Source: Parvularia atlantis (Eukaryota; Opisthokonta; Rotosphaerida). From it: a stretch of 64,000 bases of DNA. Below are positions 45,106 through 54,597 of the stretch, piece by piece (within the stretch, counting starts at the first letter, position 1; each line of letters starts with the position of its first letter). The translations under genes were made by a program, and so were the position numbers. The notes beneath the pieces were generated by a model. It worked only from the letters and a program-made list of their open reading frames with translations. It ran no database searches and was not told where the DNA came from. Location of the stretch: the NCBI GenBank assembly GCA_943704415.1, contig CALSCO010000306.1, positions 1 to 64,000 on the forward strand, given 5' to 3'.

Positions 45106-45879
45106 ATGGCCACCGACGTCGCGCCCACAGCGGCATCGCCCTCCACGACCGCCGGCCCGCCCGCGCCGCTGTCGCTCCCCGCGCGCCGCCGCTCCACATC
45201 GCCGCCCGGGGAGGCCGCGACGCCGCACACGCCCGGCGGCGACGAGTTTGCGGAGCTCTACGGCGAGACGGCCGCCGCGCCGCTGCCGTCGCCCAACTTT
45301 GTCGTGCTGACGATCAAGGCGCACGAGGGCGGGTTCGGGATGCGCCTGCGCCACTCGCGCCACAAGCCCGGATTCCGCGTCACCCACGTCGCGCCGCACT
45401 CGCTGGCCGAGACGCTCGGACTGGCGCGCGGCGACCTGCTCTACGCCATCGACAACTCGCCCATCGCCCGCTGGACCTTCGACACCGTCGTCGAGCGCCT
45501 CGCCTCGCGCCACCTGCACTCACTCACCGTCCTCCCCGCCCGCTTCCTGCCCGAGCACTACCCCGTCCTCAGGAGCCTCAAGCGCACGCTTCTCCGCACC
45601 CTTAGCGGCTCATTGGCATCGTCCAGCGAGGACCTGCACCACCACCCAAACCACCATTCAAACCAGCACGCCGTCCTTCAGCACCACCCGCAGCCCCGCG
45701 CCGTCTCGCCCGGCGTGCTCGAGCCCAACGACTTCCACGACATTGAGCACCCGCCGCGCGGCGACCTGGCCCCCACCAGGCCGCTCGAGCGCACCGTGTT
45801 GGATGCCGAGAGCCCGAGCAGCGACTACGACAGCTACGACGACCTCACGGGCGGGCACAGCACCTCGCGCGACGTGTGA
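45106..45879 (+). CDS. PDZ-domain protein
   Basis: A single exon of 257 codons starts MATDVAPTAASPSTTAG. Residues about 65-145 form a PDZ domain: NFVVLTIKAHEGGFGMRLRHSRHKPGFRVTHVAPHSLAETLGLARGDLLYAIDNSPIARWTFDTVVERLASRHLHSLTV is the region seen, with GFGMRL in the carboxylate-binding loop position and GLARGDLLYAIDN as the conserved turn. It would bind C-terminal peptides. The C-terminal third is disordered, His/Pro-rich and acidic (SSDYDSYDDLTG), ending SRDV, which itself looks like a class-I-like PDZ ligand. No membrane segment or signal peptide is present. I do not know an orthologue. Confidence 0.75.
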   Translation: MATDVAPTAASPSTTAGPPAPLSLPARRRSTSPPGEAATPHTPGGDEFAELYGETAAAPLPSPNFVVLTIKAHEGGFGMRLRHSRHKPGFRVTHVAPHSLAETLGLARGDLLYAIDNSPIARWTFDTVVERLASRHLHSLTVLPARFLPEHYPVLRSLKRTLLRTLSGSLASSSEDLHHHPNHHSNQHAVLQHHPQPRAVSPGVLEPNDFHDIEHPPRGDLAPTRPLERTVLDAESPSSDYDSYDDLTGGHSTSRDV

Positions 45880-45927
45880 CCGGCCCGCGCCTCTCCGCTC
45901 TCTGCTCCCCCGCTCTTGCTTGCAATT

Positions 45928-45973
45928 GTTTATGTAGCCCAAGGCTACATGTTTATGTAGCCCAAGGCTACAG
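45928..45973. repeat. Tandem 23-bp repeat, each copy a 7-bp-stem hairpin
   Basis: Two adjacent copies of a 23-mer (45928-45950 and 45951-45973, differing only at the last base) each contain the perfect palindrome TGTAGCC-CAA-GGCTACA (45933-45949 and 45956-45972). They lie in the 3' region between the convergent PDZ and Ras genes and are less GC-rich than the surroundings. Confidence 0.85.
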
Positions 45974-46343
45974 TAGTGCGTACGTACACCGGTGAGTGCC
46001 AGCGATTGCGAGCCGGCCACGTTCATTGCGGGCCGGGCACGCTCACTGCGAGCCGTCCAAGCCACGTTCAAGGGAAAGCTGCCCAAGATTGTACACGAGG
46101 GGAGGGAGGGCGAACACAACCAAGGTTCACACAACCGACGATAGGACGACGCGGGGAGAGGAGAGGGCGGGCTCGCGGGGTGGAGAGGAGGGAAAATAAA
46201 ACGGGACAAGGAACGACACCGCCACGGCCGGGCCCCGCGGTGCGACGACGACGAGAGGAAGAGAAACGAGGGCAAATGCATGGGTGCTTTGACGACGCGG
46301 GGTGGAGGGAAGAGATGGCGCTACAGGAACATCACCGCGACGC
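45974..46343. other. Intergenic 3' region of the convergent PDZ and Ras genes
   Basis: No gene is seen. Positions about 46003-46060 hold three imperfect copies of a unit like GCGAGCCGGCCACGTTCATT. The rest is purine-rich on the plus strand (GGGGAGAGGAGAGGG, GGAGGGAAAATAAAACGGG), so the minus-strand Ras transcript would carry a pyrimidine-rich 3' UTR. The AATAAAA at 46194-46200 is on the plus strand. Confidence 0.5.
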
Positions 46344-47279
46344 TCACATGACCGAGCACTTGAGCCCCTTCATCATGCCCTTGCGCTGACGGGCGGCGCG
46401 CGGCCGAGGTTAGCGCGGCCTCGGGCGCACGCGGGCACAGAGCGCAACAGGGCGCACCTTCTCCGGCCCCTTGGGCAGCGACTCCTTGTTGTATCGCCGG
46501 ATCTCGCGCACGAGCTCGTAGAAGGCCTCGTCCACGTTGATCTTCTGCTTGGCCGAGGTCTCGATGAACTTGCACTGGAACGACTTTGCGAGGTCCTTGC
46601 CCTCTGCGCGCGTGCGCCGGGGGGCGTGAGCCTGTTGCGTCGCGGGCGTGGCTCCGCGCGCGCGCGCACGCACCCTGCGTCGACACCTGGCGGTCGCCCT
46701 CGAGGTCGCACTTGTTCGCGACGATGATGATCGGGAAGTAGTCCTTGTCCTTGACGCGGAGGATCTGCAACAACGCGCACGCGCGTCTCGATCAGCACCG
46801 TTGCGCCGGGGGCAAAACGTGCGCGCGCCAGACCTGCTGGTGGAAGGTCGAGATCTCGTCGAACGAGTGGCGCGACGTGATCGAGTAGACGCACAGGAAG
46901 CCCTCGCCCGTGCGCATGTACTGCTCGCGCATGGCACTGGTACGCGCCATGCCCGCGTGAGCGTCGCTTGCACCGCGCCGAGCACGTGCCACCCGCGCGC
47001 GCACACGCACCTGTACTCCTCCTGGCCGGCCGTGTCCAACACGTCGAGCAGCGCGACCTCCTCGTCGATCACGCACTGCTTGCGGTACGAGTCCTCGATC
47101 GTCGGGTCGTACTCGTCCACAAAGTGGCTCTGGATGAACTGGATCGTCAGCGCCGACTTGCCGACACCTGCGGCCGCGCGCGTTGAGCCGTGCCGTGCGC
47201 CGACGTGGGTGGGCGTGCGCGCACCGCCGCCGCCGACGACGACGAGCTTGTACTCGCGGAGGAACTGCGACTTGGACAT
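46344..47279 (-). CDS. Ras GTPase with CSVM CAAX box
   Basis: A canonical Ras. The first exon [17 protein letters not shown] is split from the P-loop by an intron, giving [19 protein letters not shown]. Switch I is [15 protein letters not shown], switch [30 protein letters not shown]. Guanine specificity comes from [12 protein letters not shown] and ETSAKQ. The tail ([12 protein letters not shown], then across an intron [13 protein letters not shown]) is lysine-bearing with no second cysteine. Cysteine with Met as the last residue predicts farnesylation, followed by processing by RCE1 and ICMT. The farnesyltransferase beta and an ICMT-like gene are within 11 kb. Six introns are seen, one with a CTAAC branch (near 46420). 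A GA tract (coding strand) lies about 190 bp upstream of the start. Confidence 0.95.
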
Positions 47280-47999
47280 GGCGGGTGGGGAGGGGAGGGG
47301 GGCGCACGAGTGGGGGGAAGGATGCGGCCTGCGCGTGCGCCGCGTGCGGATTGAGCCACACAGTGCGCACGGCCTCGAGAGCGCGCAGCAGCCCACGCCG
47401 TGCCACGCCGCGCCACGCCACGCCGCCGGCAGCGCGCCGCGCGGGAAGAAAAAGAGCGTTCTCTGCTCTCTCTCTCTCTCTCTTTTCCCGCGCGCATTTT
47501 CCCCCCTCGCGGCAGAAGGCGCACACGGCGCGCACGCGAGAGGGGCGCGGGCGGCGAGGAGGCGCGACGAGGCGCGGCGGCGCGGAGGGGGACGGAGACG
47601 GCGACGGACGCGTGGCGCACGTTCAGCGGAAAAAACGACCTGCCCAGGACGCGCTTTGTACGGGCGCGCCGTAGCTCATGATTTGCCCCGCCGCGCCTAT
47701 TCTGCCCGCGGCTGACGCAATCAGGAATCAGCGCGCACGACACAGGCCCCGGTCCTGCCCGCCACGACCCCTGCGCGCCCCCCACACCCCCAGCATCGCC
47801 CGCCCGCGCGCGCGCACACGGCAGCGCCAACCCCCCTCCCGGCACGGCCGCGCGGGCTATTTCGGGCGCTGCGGCGTGGGTGCGGCGTGTGCGTCACGGT
47901 AGCCAGCGGAAGGTGCTGGAAGGGGGCCACGTGGCCGCTGCGGTCTGGATCCTTCTCTTTCGTCGCGCCGCTGCCCCGCCCTGCCCCGCGCCGCGCCGC
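47280..47999. other. 720-bp divergent intergenic region between Ras and LYAR, with a CT/GA tract
   Basis: A TC tract at 47466-47482 (GA on the Ras coding strand) and long G/C-skewed purine stretches (47536-47600) are the only clear features. No gene model with splice signals or recognisable protein is visible. It must hold both promoters. A strongly pyrimidine-rich segment (47755-47850) lies on the LYAR side. Confidence 0.5.
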
Positions 48000-49725
48000 A
48001 TGCCCTCGTTCGTGTGCGACGCCTGCCAGGACACGGTCAAGAAGCCCAAGCTCGACGAGCACGCGTGCGGCGCCGTCGGTCGTGCTCGCGGGTGGGCGCG
48101 CGCTCACTGGGAACGACAGGCAGCGCAAGTGCCCCGGGACGTCGTTCTCGTGCATCGACTGCGGCGTCACCTTCTCCGGCACCAGCTACCGCCAGCACAC
48201 CGCCTGCGTCACCGAGACCGACAAGTACCAGAAGACGACCATGACCAAGGTGCGCCTTGCACGGCGACGAGCGCACACGCTCACGCACCGCACGGCACGC
48301 ACGCCACAAAGGCCGCCAAGACCGACCCCAAGGCCCCCGACACGCCCAAGCCCGCCGCAGCCGCGGCCGCCAAGACGCCCACCCCGGCCGCCAACGGCAA
48401 GCAGCACGCTAACGGCAAGGCACCCGCCAGCGGCAAGACGCCCGCCAAGCCCGCCAAGCCGGCGGTGGAGGAGGACGACGACGAGGACGACGACGACGAC
48501 GAGACGCCAGCCGCGCCCGCCAAGGCCGCCCCTGCCAAGGCCGCTGCTGCTGCCAAGGTCGCCACGCCCGCTGCCACCACGCCGGCCAAGCCCGCTGCTA
48601 CTACGCCGGCCAAGCCCGCTGCTACTACGCCGGCCAAGCCTGAAGCCGCCACGCCGGCCAAGCGCCCGCACGAGGATGACGACGATGACGAGGAGGAGGA
48701 CGGCGAGGTGACGGAGAAGCCTGCTGCCGAGCCTGCTGCCAAGCCCGCTGCCAAGCCTGCTGCCAAGCCTGCTGCCAAGCCGGCCGCCGCGTCTGCCAAG
48801 CCCGCGCCTGCCAAGCCCACTGCGGCAACGCCCGCCAAGCCGACCGCTGCTGCGCCTACCAAGGACGCCAAGAAGGCGACGCAGAAGCCCGCGGCCAACG
48901 GTGCCGCCAAGCGCCCTCGCGTGGACGCGGCCGACGAGGAAAAGGGCGAGGAGGGCGACGACAAGATGGCTGTTGACAAGAAGCCCGCCGCCGCGCCTGC
49001 CAAGCCCGCCACACCCGCCAAGCCCGCCGCACCGGCCAAGGGTGCCGCGCCGGCCAAGCCCACGCCCACGCCCGCGCCCGCCGCCACGCCCGCCAAATCC
49101 GCCGAGGAGAAGAAGGTGTGCGACCGCTCCCACTTCCACCCGCTCTCCCTCCCCTCCCCCCTCTCGCAAAGTCGCCCATTACAGCTCGTATGGTCTGGGG
49201 GTCGGGCGAGTCGCCTCGTGCTGAGGTGCAAATGCCCAGCCCCCGCGCTGGCCTGGGAGCGTCGGAGGGTGACGAGATTTCCGTTCCGCTTTGCTCCACT
49301 GCCATGTCCGTGCGCTCTGTCGCTCACCCGTCCGCGCCAGAACAAGAAGGCGCGCAGGGACGAGCATGAAGACGTGCCCGCGGCCGACCTGGAGATGATC
49401 GTCACGTGTTACAAGGAGGCGCTCGAGAAGATCGAGAAGGACAAGGTGCGCCGCGCGAGCGCGCGCTCCGTGCGCACCCTGACGCGCGCCCGCAGTCGGT
49501 CACGCTCGATTTTGTCGAGGACACCGCCTGGACCGACTTCCAGAAGCGCAACAAGGCGGCCAGCACTAACAAGTCGCGCAGGAAGACGCTCAACCACCTG
49601 CGCCGCATTATCAAGGTGCGCGGCGTGCGGCAGGCCGGGCGGCGCAAGGAACTCATGCCCCCGTTGCCTGCTCGCGCAAACAGGTGCACAAGAACGCCCA
49701 GGGCCACTTCATCCTCAAGCTGTGA
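48000..49725 (+). CDS. LYAR-type nucleolar zinc-finger protein with long KPA repeat region
   Basis: LYAR proteins are nucleolar and act in rRNA synthesis and growth. The start MPSFVCDACQDTVKKPKLDEHA continues across an intron into GTSFSCIDCGVTFSGTSYRQHTACVTETDKYQKT, reproducing the paired LYAR C2HC fingers. From about 48305 to 49113 the protein is a low-complexity A/K/P/T array (units like TPAKPAA, KPAAKPA) broken by acidic blocks (EEDDDEDDDDDE, EDDDDDEEEDGE), as in nucleolar Nopp140-like tails. The C-terminus resumes a conserved domain: AADLEMIVTCYKEALEKIEKDK, SVTLDFVEDTAWTDFQKRNKAASTNKSRRKTLNHLRRIIK, HFILKL. Introns are at about 48064-48120, 48248-48303, 49114-49339, 49446-49497 and 49615-49680. 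The 49114-49339 intron is unusually long. Confidence 0.82.
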
Positions 49726-49862
49726 TCCGCGCACGGCAACAGCGCCGCGGCCGCCCCTTTCCCCCGCTGTTCTCTTCATCAATCGGGTACGAAAAAATCA
49801 CTCGCTTTGTCTTTGTGAGGCTGCCGCGGCGTAGTATTACACAAACCAATGACTTTGCTCGA

Positions 49863-50296
49863 TCATCTGCGCGGCTCGTCCTCGCCCCCGCTGTGCTCGT
49901 CGGACCCGTCGCTGTCCTCGCCGTCGTCCGACCCGCTGTCGTCGTAGAGCGCCTGCCGCGATAGGTCTGCGCGACACGTCAGGCCCGCACAGTACGCAGA
50001 GACGCCGCACCCTGGCCCGACGCGCTCGACCACCCGTCGTCCACCGGCGCGGCGCCGCCCGTCTGGAACGGCTGCATCTTGCGCGCGTAGAACGACTCAA
50101 GCTGGCGCTGGCTGCCGCGCGAGCCCACTGGCGCGGGCACTGGCGACGCCGAGGGGATCGACAGCTGCGGCATGCTCGCGACGGGAACGGCCGGTCTTGT
50201 CCCGACGGGCGCGGGCGACGTGCGCGCCGACGACGAGCCCGAGGAAGACGTCGCGGTGGCCGGCGCGGCTGGCTCGCTGCCCGTCGCCTGTTGCTC

Positions 50297-50348
<52 letters not shown>

Positions 50349-51530
50349 AGAGCTGCCGCGGCCGCCTTCTTCTTCTGCCCGCCGCGCCGCCCCCGCGACC
50401 GGTTGCGCGAACGCAGGCCCGCCTGCCGGCTCGACAGCTTGACTGCGCCGCGCTCGTGTCAGTCGCTAGCCACACAGCAAGCACGGCCAGCGTCACGCAC
50501 GCGGCGTCGGGCCCTCGGACAGCGCAAAGCTCGCGACAGTGACCGCGGTGGACGACGCCGACGGCCGCTGCGGCTGCTGCTGTTGCTGCTGTGGCCCTGA
50601 AGCGTCCCCGACCGATCTGGGCAGCGTGACACTGATGATCAGTTTCACCAGACCACACGAGCACACGAGCGCGCACGCACGCACCCTGGCCGTGGCGGGC
50701 GCGCTATGGGCTGCGGCGACGGCAGCGGCAGCGGCGCAGGGCCGTAGAGCGTCACGGGCGCATGCGGCGGCAGTTGGTACGCGGCGGCCGCTGGAACGGA
50801 CCCGCCCGCGCCCGGCAGCGATGGCGGCGGCGGTCGCGCGGCGTAGCCCAACGGGTTCGAGTACAGCCCCCGGTCGTGCATTTGATCGTAGCCTACGCGC
50901 CGCGGCGCCGTGTGAGCGCAGCGGGGGCGGGGGACGGGAGCGGCGCAACGAAGCGCACCCGCGTCAAAGTCGTCGCCAGACTGCCCCAGCGTCACAACGG
51001 CCAGCGCGCCACTCAGCTCGGCGTCCACCCGGCGGTTCAGCGGGCTCGACGTCCGGCTGCCACTGCTCCCGCCCGACAGCGACGGGTCTGAGCCCGAGCG
51101 CTGACCCTGTGCGAGCAAGCCGCCGCGCCACCCGCTCAACTGCCGCGGCCGGAGTGAGTGAGCGAGCACGCGCGTCACACATGAGCATCGTGCGCACCTC
51201 CTGCATGCTCGGGTCACGCCGCACTTGCGGCTGGTACAGCGGCTGCTGCGGCTGCTGCTGTTGCTGTTGCTGTGGTGGCGGTGGCTGCGGCTGTTGCAGT
51301 GTCGGCGGCTGCGACGGCACGCCGAGCGGCTCCAGCGGCAACCCCGCGCGCTGCAGGTACTGCAGGTTGTACAAGTCGTCGGCCGAGAAGCTGCGTCAGT
51401 GGCCGGTTAGATCACACGCGATCACGCGATCGCGCCTGGCGACGGCACGCACGCCGAACGGCGGATGGGAAAGCTCTGCTGGCGAAGGTGAACGGCGATC
51501 GGCACCGGCACGCTGCCCCATGTGTGCTGC

Positions 51531-51577
<47 letters not shown>

Positions 51578-53425
51578 CTGTAGTTGAGACAGCGGTGCGT
51601 AGGTTCCGTAGCCGTGCGGCTGAGCCGAGTCTCCGCTGTGGCCAAAACGCGACGCGCCGTACGCCGCGCCCCGGTGGCCGTGTGACTCAGGCTGCTCGTC
51701 TGGCTGATCGCTTGACTGCCGACGTAGCAGCGCGCGAGACGGCTGCGCGTAGTAGAACATCGGCATCGGCATCGGCTCGTTGTACGCCGCCGCGCCAGTC
51801 CACGACATCGGCTGCGGCTGCAGCGGAGGCTGCGAAGATAGGGCACCAGGTCCACGTCCAGGTCCAGGCCACGCCATACCGCTCGCTCCACCGTAGCCTC
51901 TGCCGTTGCCGCCGGCGCCCCACATGCCGCGCGCCGGCTCCGACGTGCGCCGCTGGTGTGTCGCTTGCGGCGGGCGCTCGACCACAGGCGCGACCGGTTC
52001 GTCTGCGGGACCAGAGGCAATCAGCTATCAAATCGACAGCCGACGGCGACGGTGATGGCTGTCGATGAGGTGAGGCGGACACTGCCGAAAGCGACGCGCA
52101 CGGCCTAGGCCGCTCCCAAGCTCCGTGCTTCCCCCGTGCCACCCCAAGCCCGCAACAGACAGTACGAGCAGCAGCACAAGCAGCGGTAGCACGAGGCAAT
52201 AAGAAAAGACTCGGGTTTGGGGGCCATTGCAGGCACCGCAGGAGCAGAGTGTCGAGCCACGTGCACGGAGGCGCAACCACCTCACGTCACGCCACGCACC
52301 GTTGCTAGCGCGATAGACAGTCCCACTCTGCGCCAAGGGCGACGAGCCCGACGAGCGTCGCGAGGCAGGCTGTTCCAGCGATGTCACACTTTGCAGGGCC
52401 TGCTCGTAGCCGAGGCCGCGCTGCCAGGGCGCGCCGCCGTCCATCGACGAGCGCGACGTGGTCGGCGCCGAGAAAAACACGGGCACGGTGATGCTCGCGT
52501 CCGAGCCGTGCGCGCGCGGCTGCAGGTCTAGGTCGCTCTCAGACGCGCTCGAGTGCTGGTACAAGAGCCGCTCCTGCCACGCCGCCAGCGCGCGTTGCCG
52601 CAGCCGGCCCGCGTCCGTCAGCTGGTGCGGCTCCAGGCCTGCGCCAACGCTGCCGCTCAGCTTGCGCTCGGCCTCGACGCTCATGGCCTTGTCGGACGCC
52701 GTGCTGTCAAACGGGTCACCTTCCTCGCGGATGGACCGCATGACCGGCGTCAGGGGCCGCACGCGCCCCGCTCCGGGCGAGAAGACAGGTGGCGGCGTGG
52801 TCAAAGTGTCCGCGGGCTCGGCGACAGCGTCGCGGCCGTGCTGCTGCGACAGGGTCGACGGTGCTGTTATCGCTGGGCTGGACGGTCGGCGGCCGGGCAG
52901 CGACGTCGACGAGCCGCGACGCACGTCGCCCAGCCGAGCGAAGGGCGATCCGCCCGTGCGCACGCTGCCACCGGCCTCGCCCGAGCCGCTCCAGGAGCGG
53001 TAGATCTGCAGACGCTCGGCGGCGATCGCGGCAAGATCGCTCGGATCTGTCACAGCGCCGCTGCCGCGCTGGCTGCTCCCGCCGCTGCTGGTGCTGCCGC
53101 CATCGCCGCCACTGCCGCTGCTGGTGCTCGTTTCGCCGCTGCCGAGGCGCCCGCTGCCGTCCCGGTCGCCCGCGCTGCCGCTGCCGTGCCTGCTGGCGGC
53201 CTCGTCGGCGCTGAGGCTGAAGTAGTCGGCCGGGGTGCTGGCCGAGCCGGTGGCGGAGCCGGCGCGCGACGACGACAACGCGGTGCTGGCGGGCGTGCTG
53301 CTGCTGCTGCTGCTGCTGCTCACGGCCTTGGGCGCGGCCGATGGTGCCGCTAGTGCCGATGCTGTTGCTGTTGATGATGAAGCCGGCGGCCGTTCGCGCT
53401 CGTCGCCGGCGCCGCCCGGAGCCAT
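49863..53425 (-). CDS. Large Ser- and Gln-rich low-complexity protein, function unknown
   Basis: Exon 1 (MAPGGAGDERERPPASSS) encodes about 375 residues rich in S, G and A with short ordered islands (LAAIAAERLQIYRSWSG, DAGRLRQRALAAWQERLLYQHS). A GTGCGTGG donor at 52299 and an acceptor at 52003 remove 297 nt and join in frame to EPVAPVVERPPQATHQRR. Downstream exons have polyQ tracts (coded at about 51525-51580, 51242-51276 and 50299-50347), QKKKAAAAALQQQ, and SQRQLESFYARKMQPFQTGG. A 49-nt intron near 49988-50015 leads to an acidic end (YDDSGSDDGEDSDGSDE). If the 297-nt intron is retained, the protein instead ends after a predicted membrane helix (CLVLPLLVLLLVLSVAGLGW). No domain is recognised. 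PolyQ and S-rich composition suggests a regulatory or RNA-associated protein, but that is only inference. Confidence 0.62.
50299..50347. repeat. CAG/CTG tract coding polyglutamine
   Basis: About sixteen CTG units on the plus strand (CAG on the coding strand) encode a glutamine run in the Q/S-rich protein. A second, impure CTG/TTG tract lies at about 51525-51580 and a third at 51242-51276. CAA interruptions occur in the second, which tends to stabilise such tracts. Confidence 0.85.
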
Positions 53426-53734
53426 CGCAGCAGGAGGGCGGCCGCGGTGCGCCAAATCGCCATGCACCGCGCCGCGCACGGCGTTGGGGCTCGCCTCAGC
53501 CGACGAACGACGACGGGAGGACGAGAGGACGAGAGCGGGACCCGGGGTGCTGACGACGGCGCGGACCGGGGCGCGGGGCCGAGGGCGGTGCGGCGCGAAC
53601 GGCGAACGGGGCGGGGGCGGCCGGCCGATAAAACGCGGGCGGCGAGGGGCGGCGGCGGCGGCGGCGGGAGGGGGGGCAGCGCGGAGAAAGGCCGATGTGC
53701 CGCTTGCCGCTTCCGTGTGTCCCGCCCTGAACGT

Positions 53735-53785
<51 letters not shown>

Positions 53786-54597
53786 TTTCCCGCCTCTCGG
53801 CCGCCTCTGCGCACGGCGCCGCCGTCAGCCCCGCCCTGTGTGGCACAGACGCGGGCGCAGCCCCGGAAATAGCGCGCGCACAACAAAGCGACAACACGCA
53901 GCCGCCCCGCTTCCGAGAATGGCCCGGTCGCCAGGCGCCCCCCGCTCCGATCCCCGCCGCGCCGCGCCTCGCCTCCCTCCTCGCCACACCGCGCCGCCTT
54001 CTGCTCAACGGCCACGTACTTGGCCAGCGCGCGCGCGCCCCGCCCGCCCGCCCGCCCCGCCACGCGCAAACAAAGCGAACGAGCGTCGAAAAGACGGCAA
54101 GCGAGAAAGGCGGAAACAAATGACGCTCTCAAAAAAAGACTTTTTTTTCCCCGTCTGAAATCCGGCTAAACGCGCGCCGTGACGCCCCGCGCCGCCGTGA
54201 CGTCGTGTGCCGTCGTCACTCGCCCCCCACACACACAGACGCGCCCCGCGCCGTGTGCGCCGCGGCGGCAGCCCCGTGGCGGAGGTCGGCGTGCGACGAG
54301 TGCGACGCGGACAAAAGCAGTGGAAAATAACGCGGCGGCCCCGTGTTCGAGAACGTCCTTCCGGTCGCGCCGCGCAACCGCTCTCACCCGCGGCCGCCGC
54401 TTGTTGCCCACGCTGCGCCCACGCCACGCCGTCGGCCACGAAACGCAAAACAGCGCGGCCAGCAACCCGCACGCGGCACATGCCAGCGACCCGCGCGCGG
54501 CGCCTGCCATGCCGGACCACGGGCCTCCGTGCGGGGGCGACGCGTCGTTGCTATGCGCACCTTGCTTTCGACTCACACACTTCCGTCTCGCTCTGGC
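53426..54597. other. 1.17-kb gene-poor region with a CT/GA microsatellite
   Basis: Between the start of the Q/S-rich gene and the 3' end of the ankyrin-PH gene (both minus). It holds a (TC)n tract at 53738-53784, which is GA on the coding strand of the Q/S-rich gene 313 bp upstream of its ATG. A T- and A-rich spot lies at 54128-54152 (AAAAAAAGACTTTTTTTTCCCC). Near 54179-54230 are CGTGACG repeats and TGACGTCG. Open frames exist on both strands but look like GC-driven chance frames; no splice-linked gene is supported. Confidence 0.45.

Noticed and set aside
45106-45522. Minus-strand open frame opposite the PDZ gene
   Set aside because: Antisense shadow of the PDZ coding exon; no independent homology.
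48186-49405. Long minus-strand frames rich in G, L, A and S opposite LYAR
   Set aside because: They arise from the KPA/TPAK codon repeats read backwards; the plus-strand LYAR fingers and splice sites are decisive.
50539-52068. Long plus-strand open frame opposite the Q/S-rich gene
   Set aside because: It consists of C, G, A and R runs produced by reading CAG tracts on the wrong strand; splice signals support the minus strand.
53350-54576. Several R/A/G-rich open frames on both strands of the 53.4-54.6 kb interval
   Set aside because: Composition is what GC-rich noncoding sequence gives, and the frames contain microsatellite translations (RERERE, LSLSLS). No domain or splice-linked partner was found.
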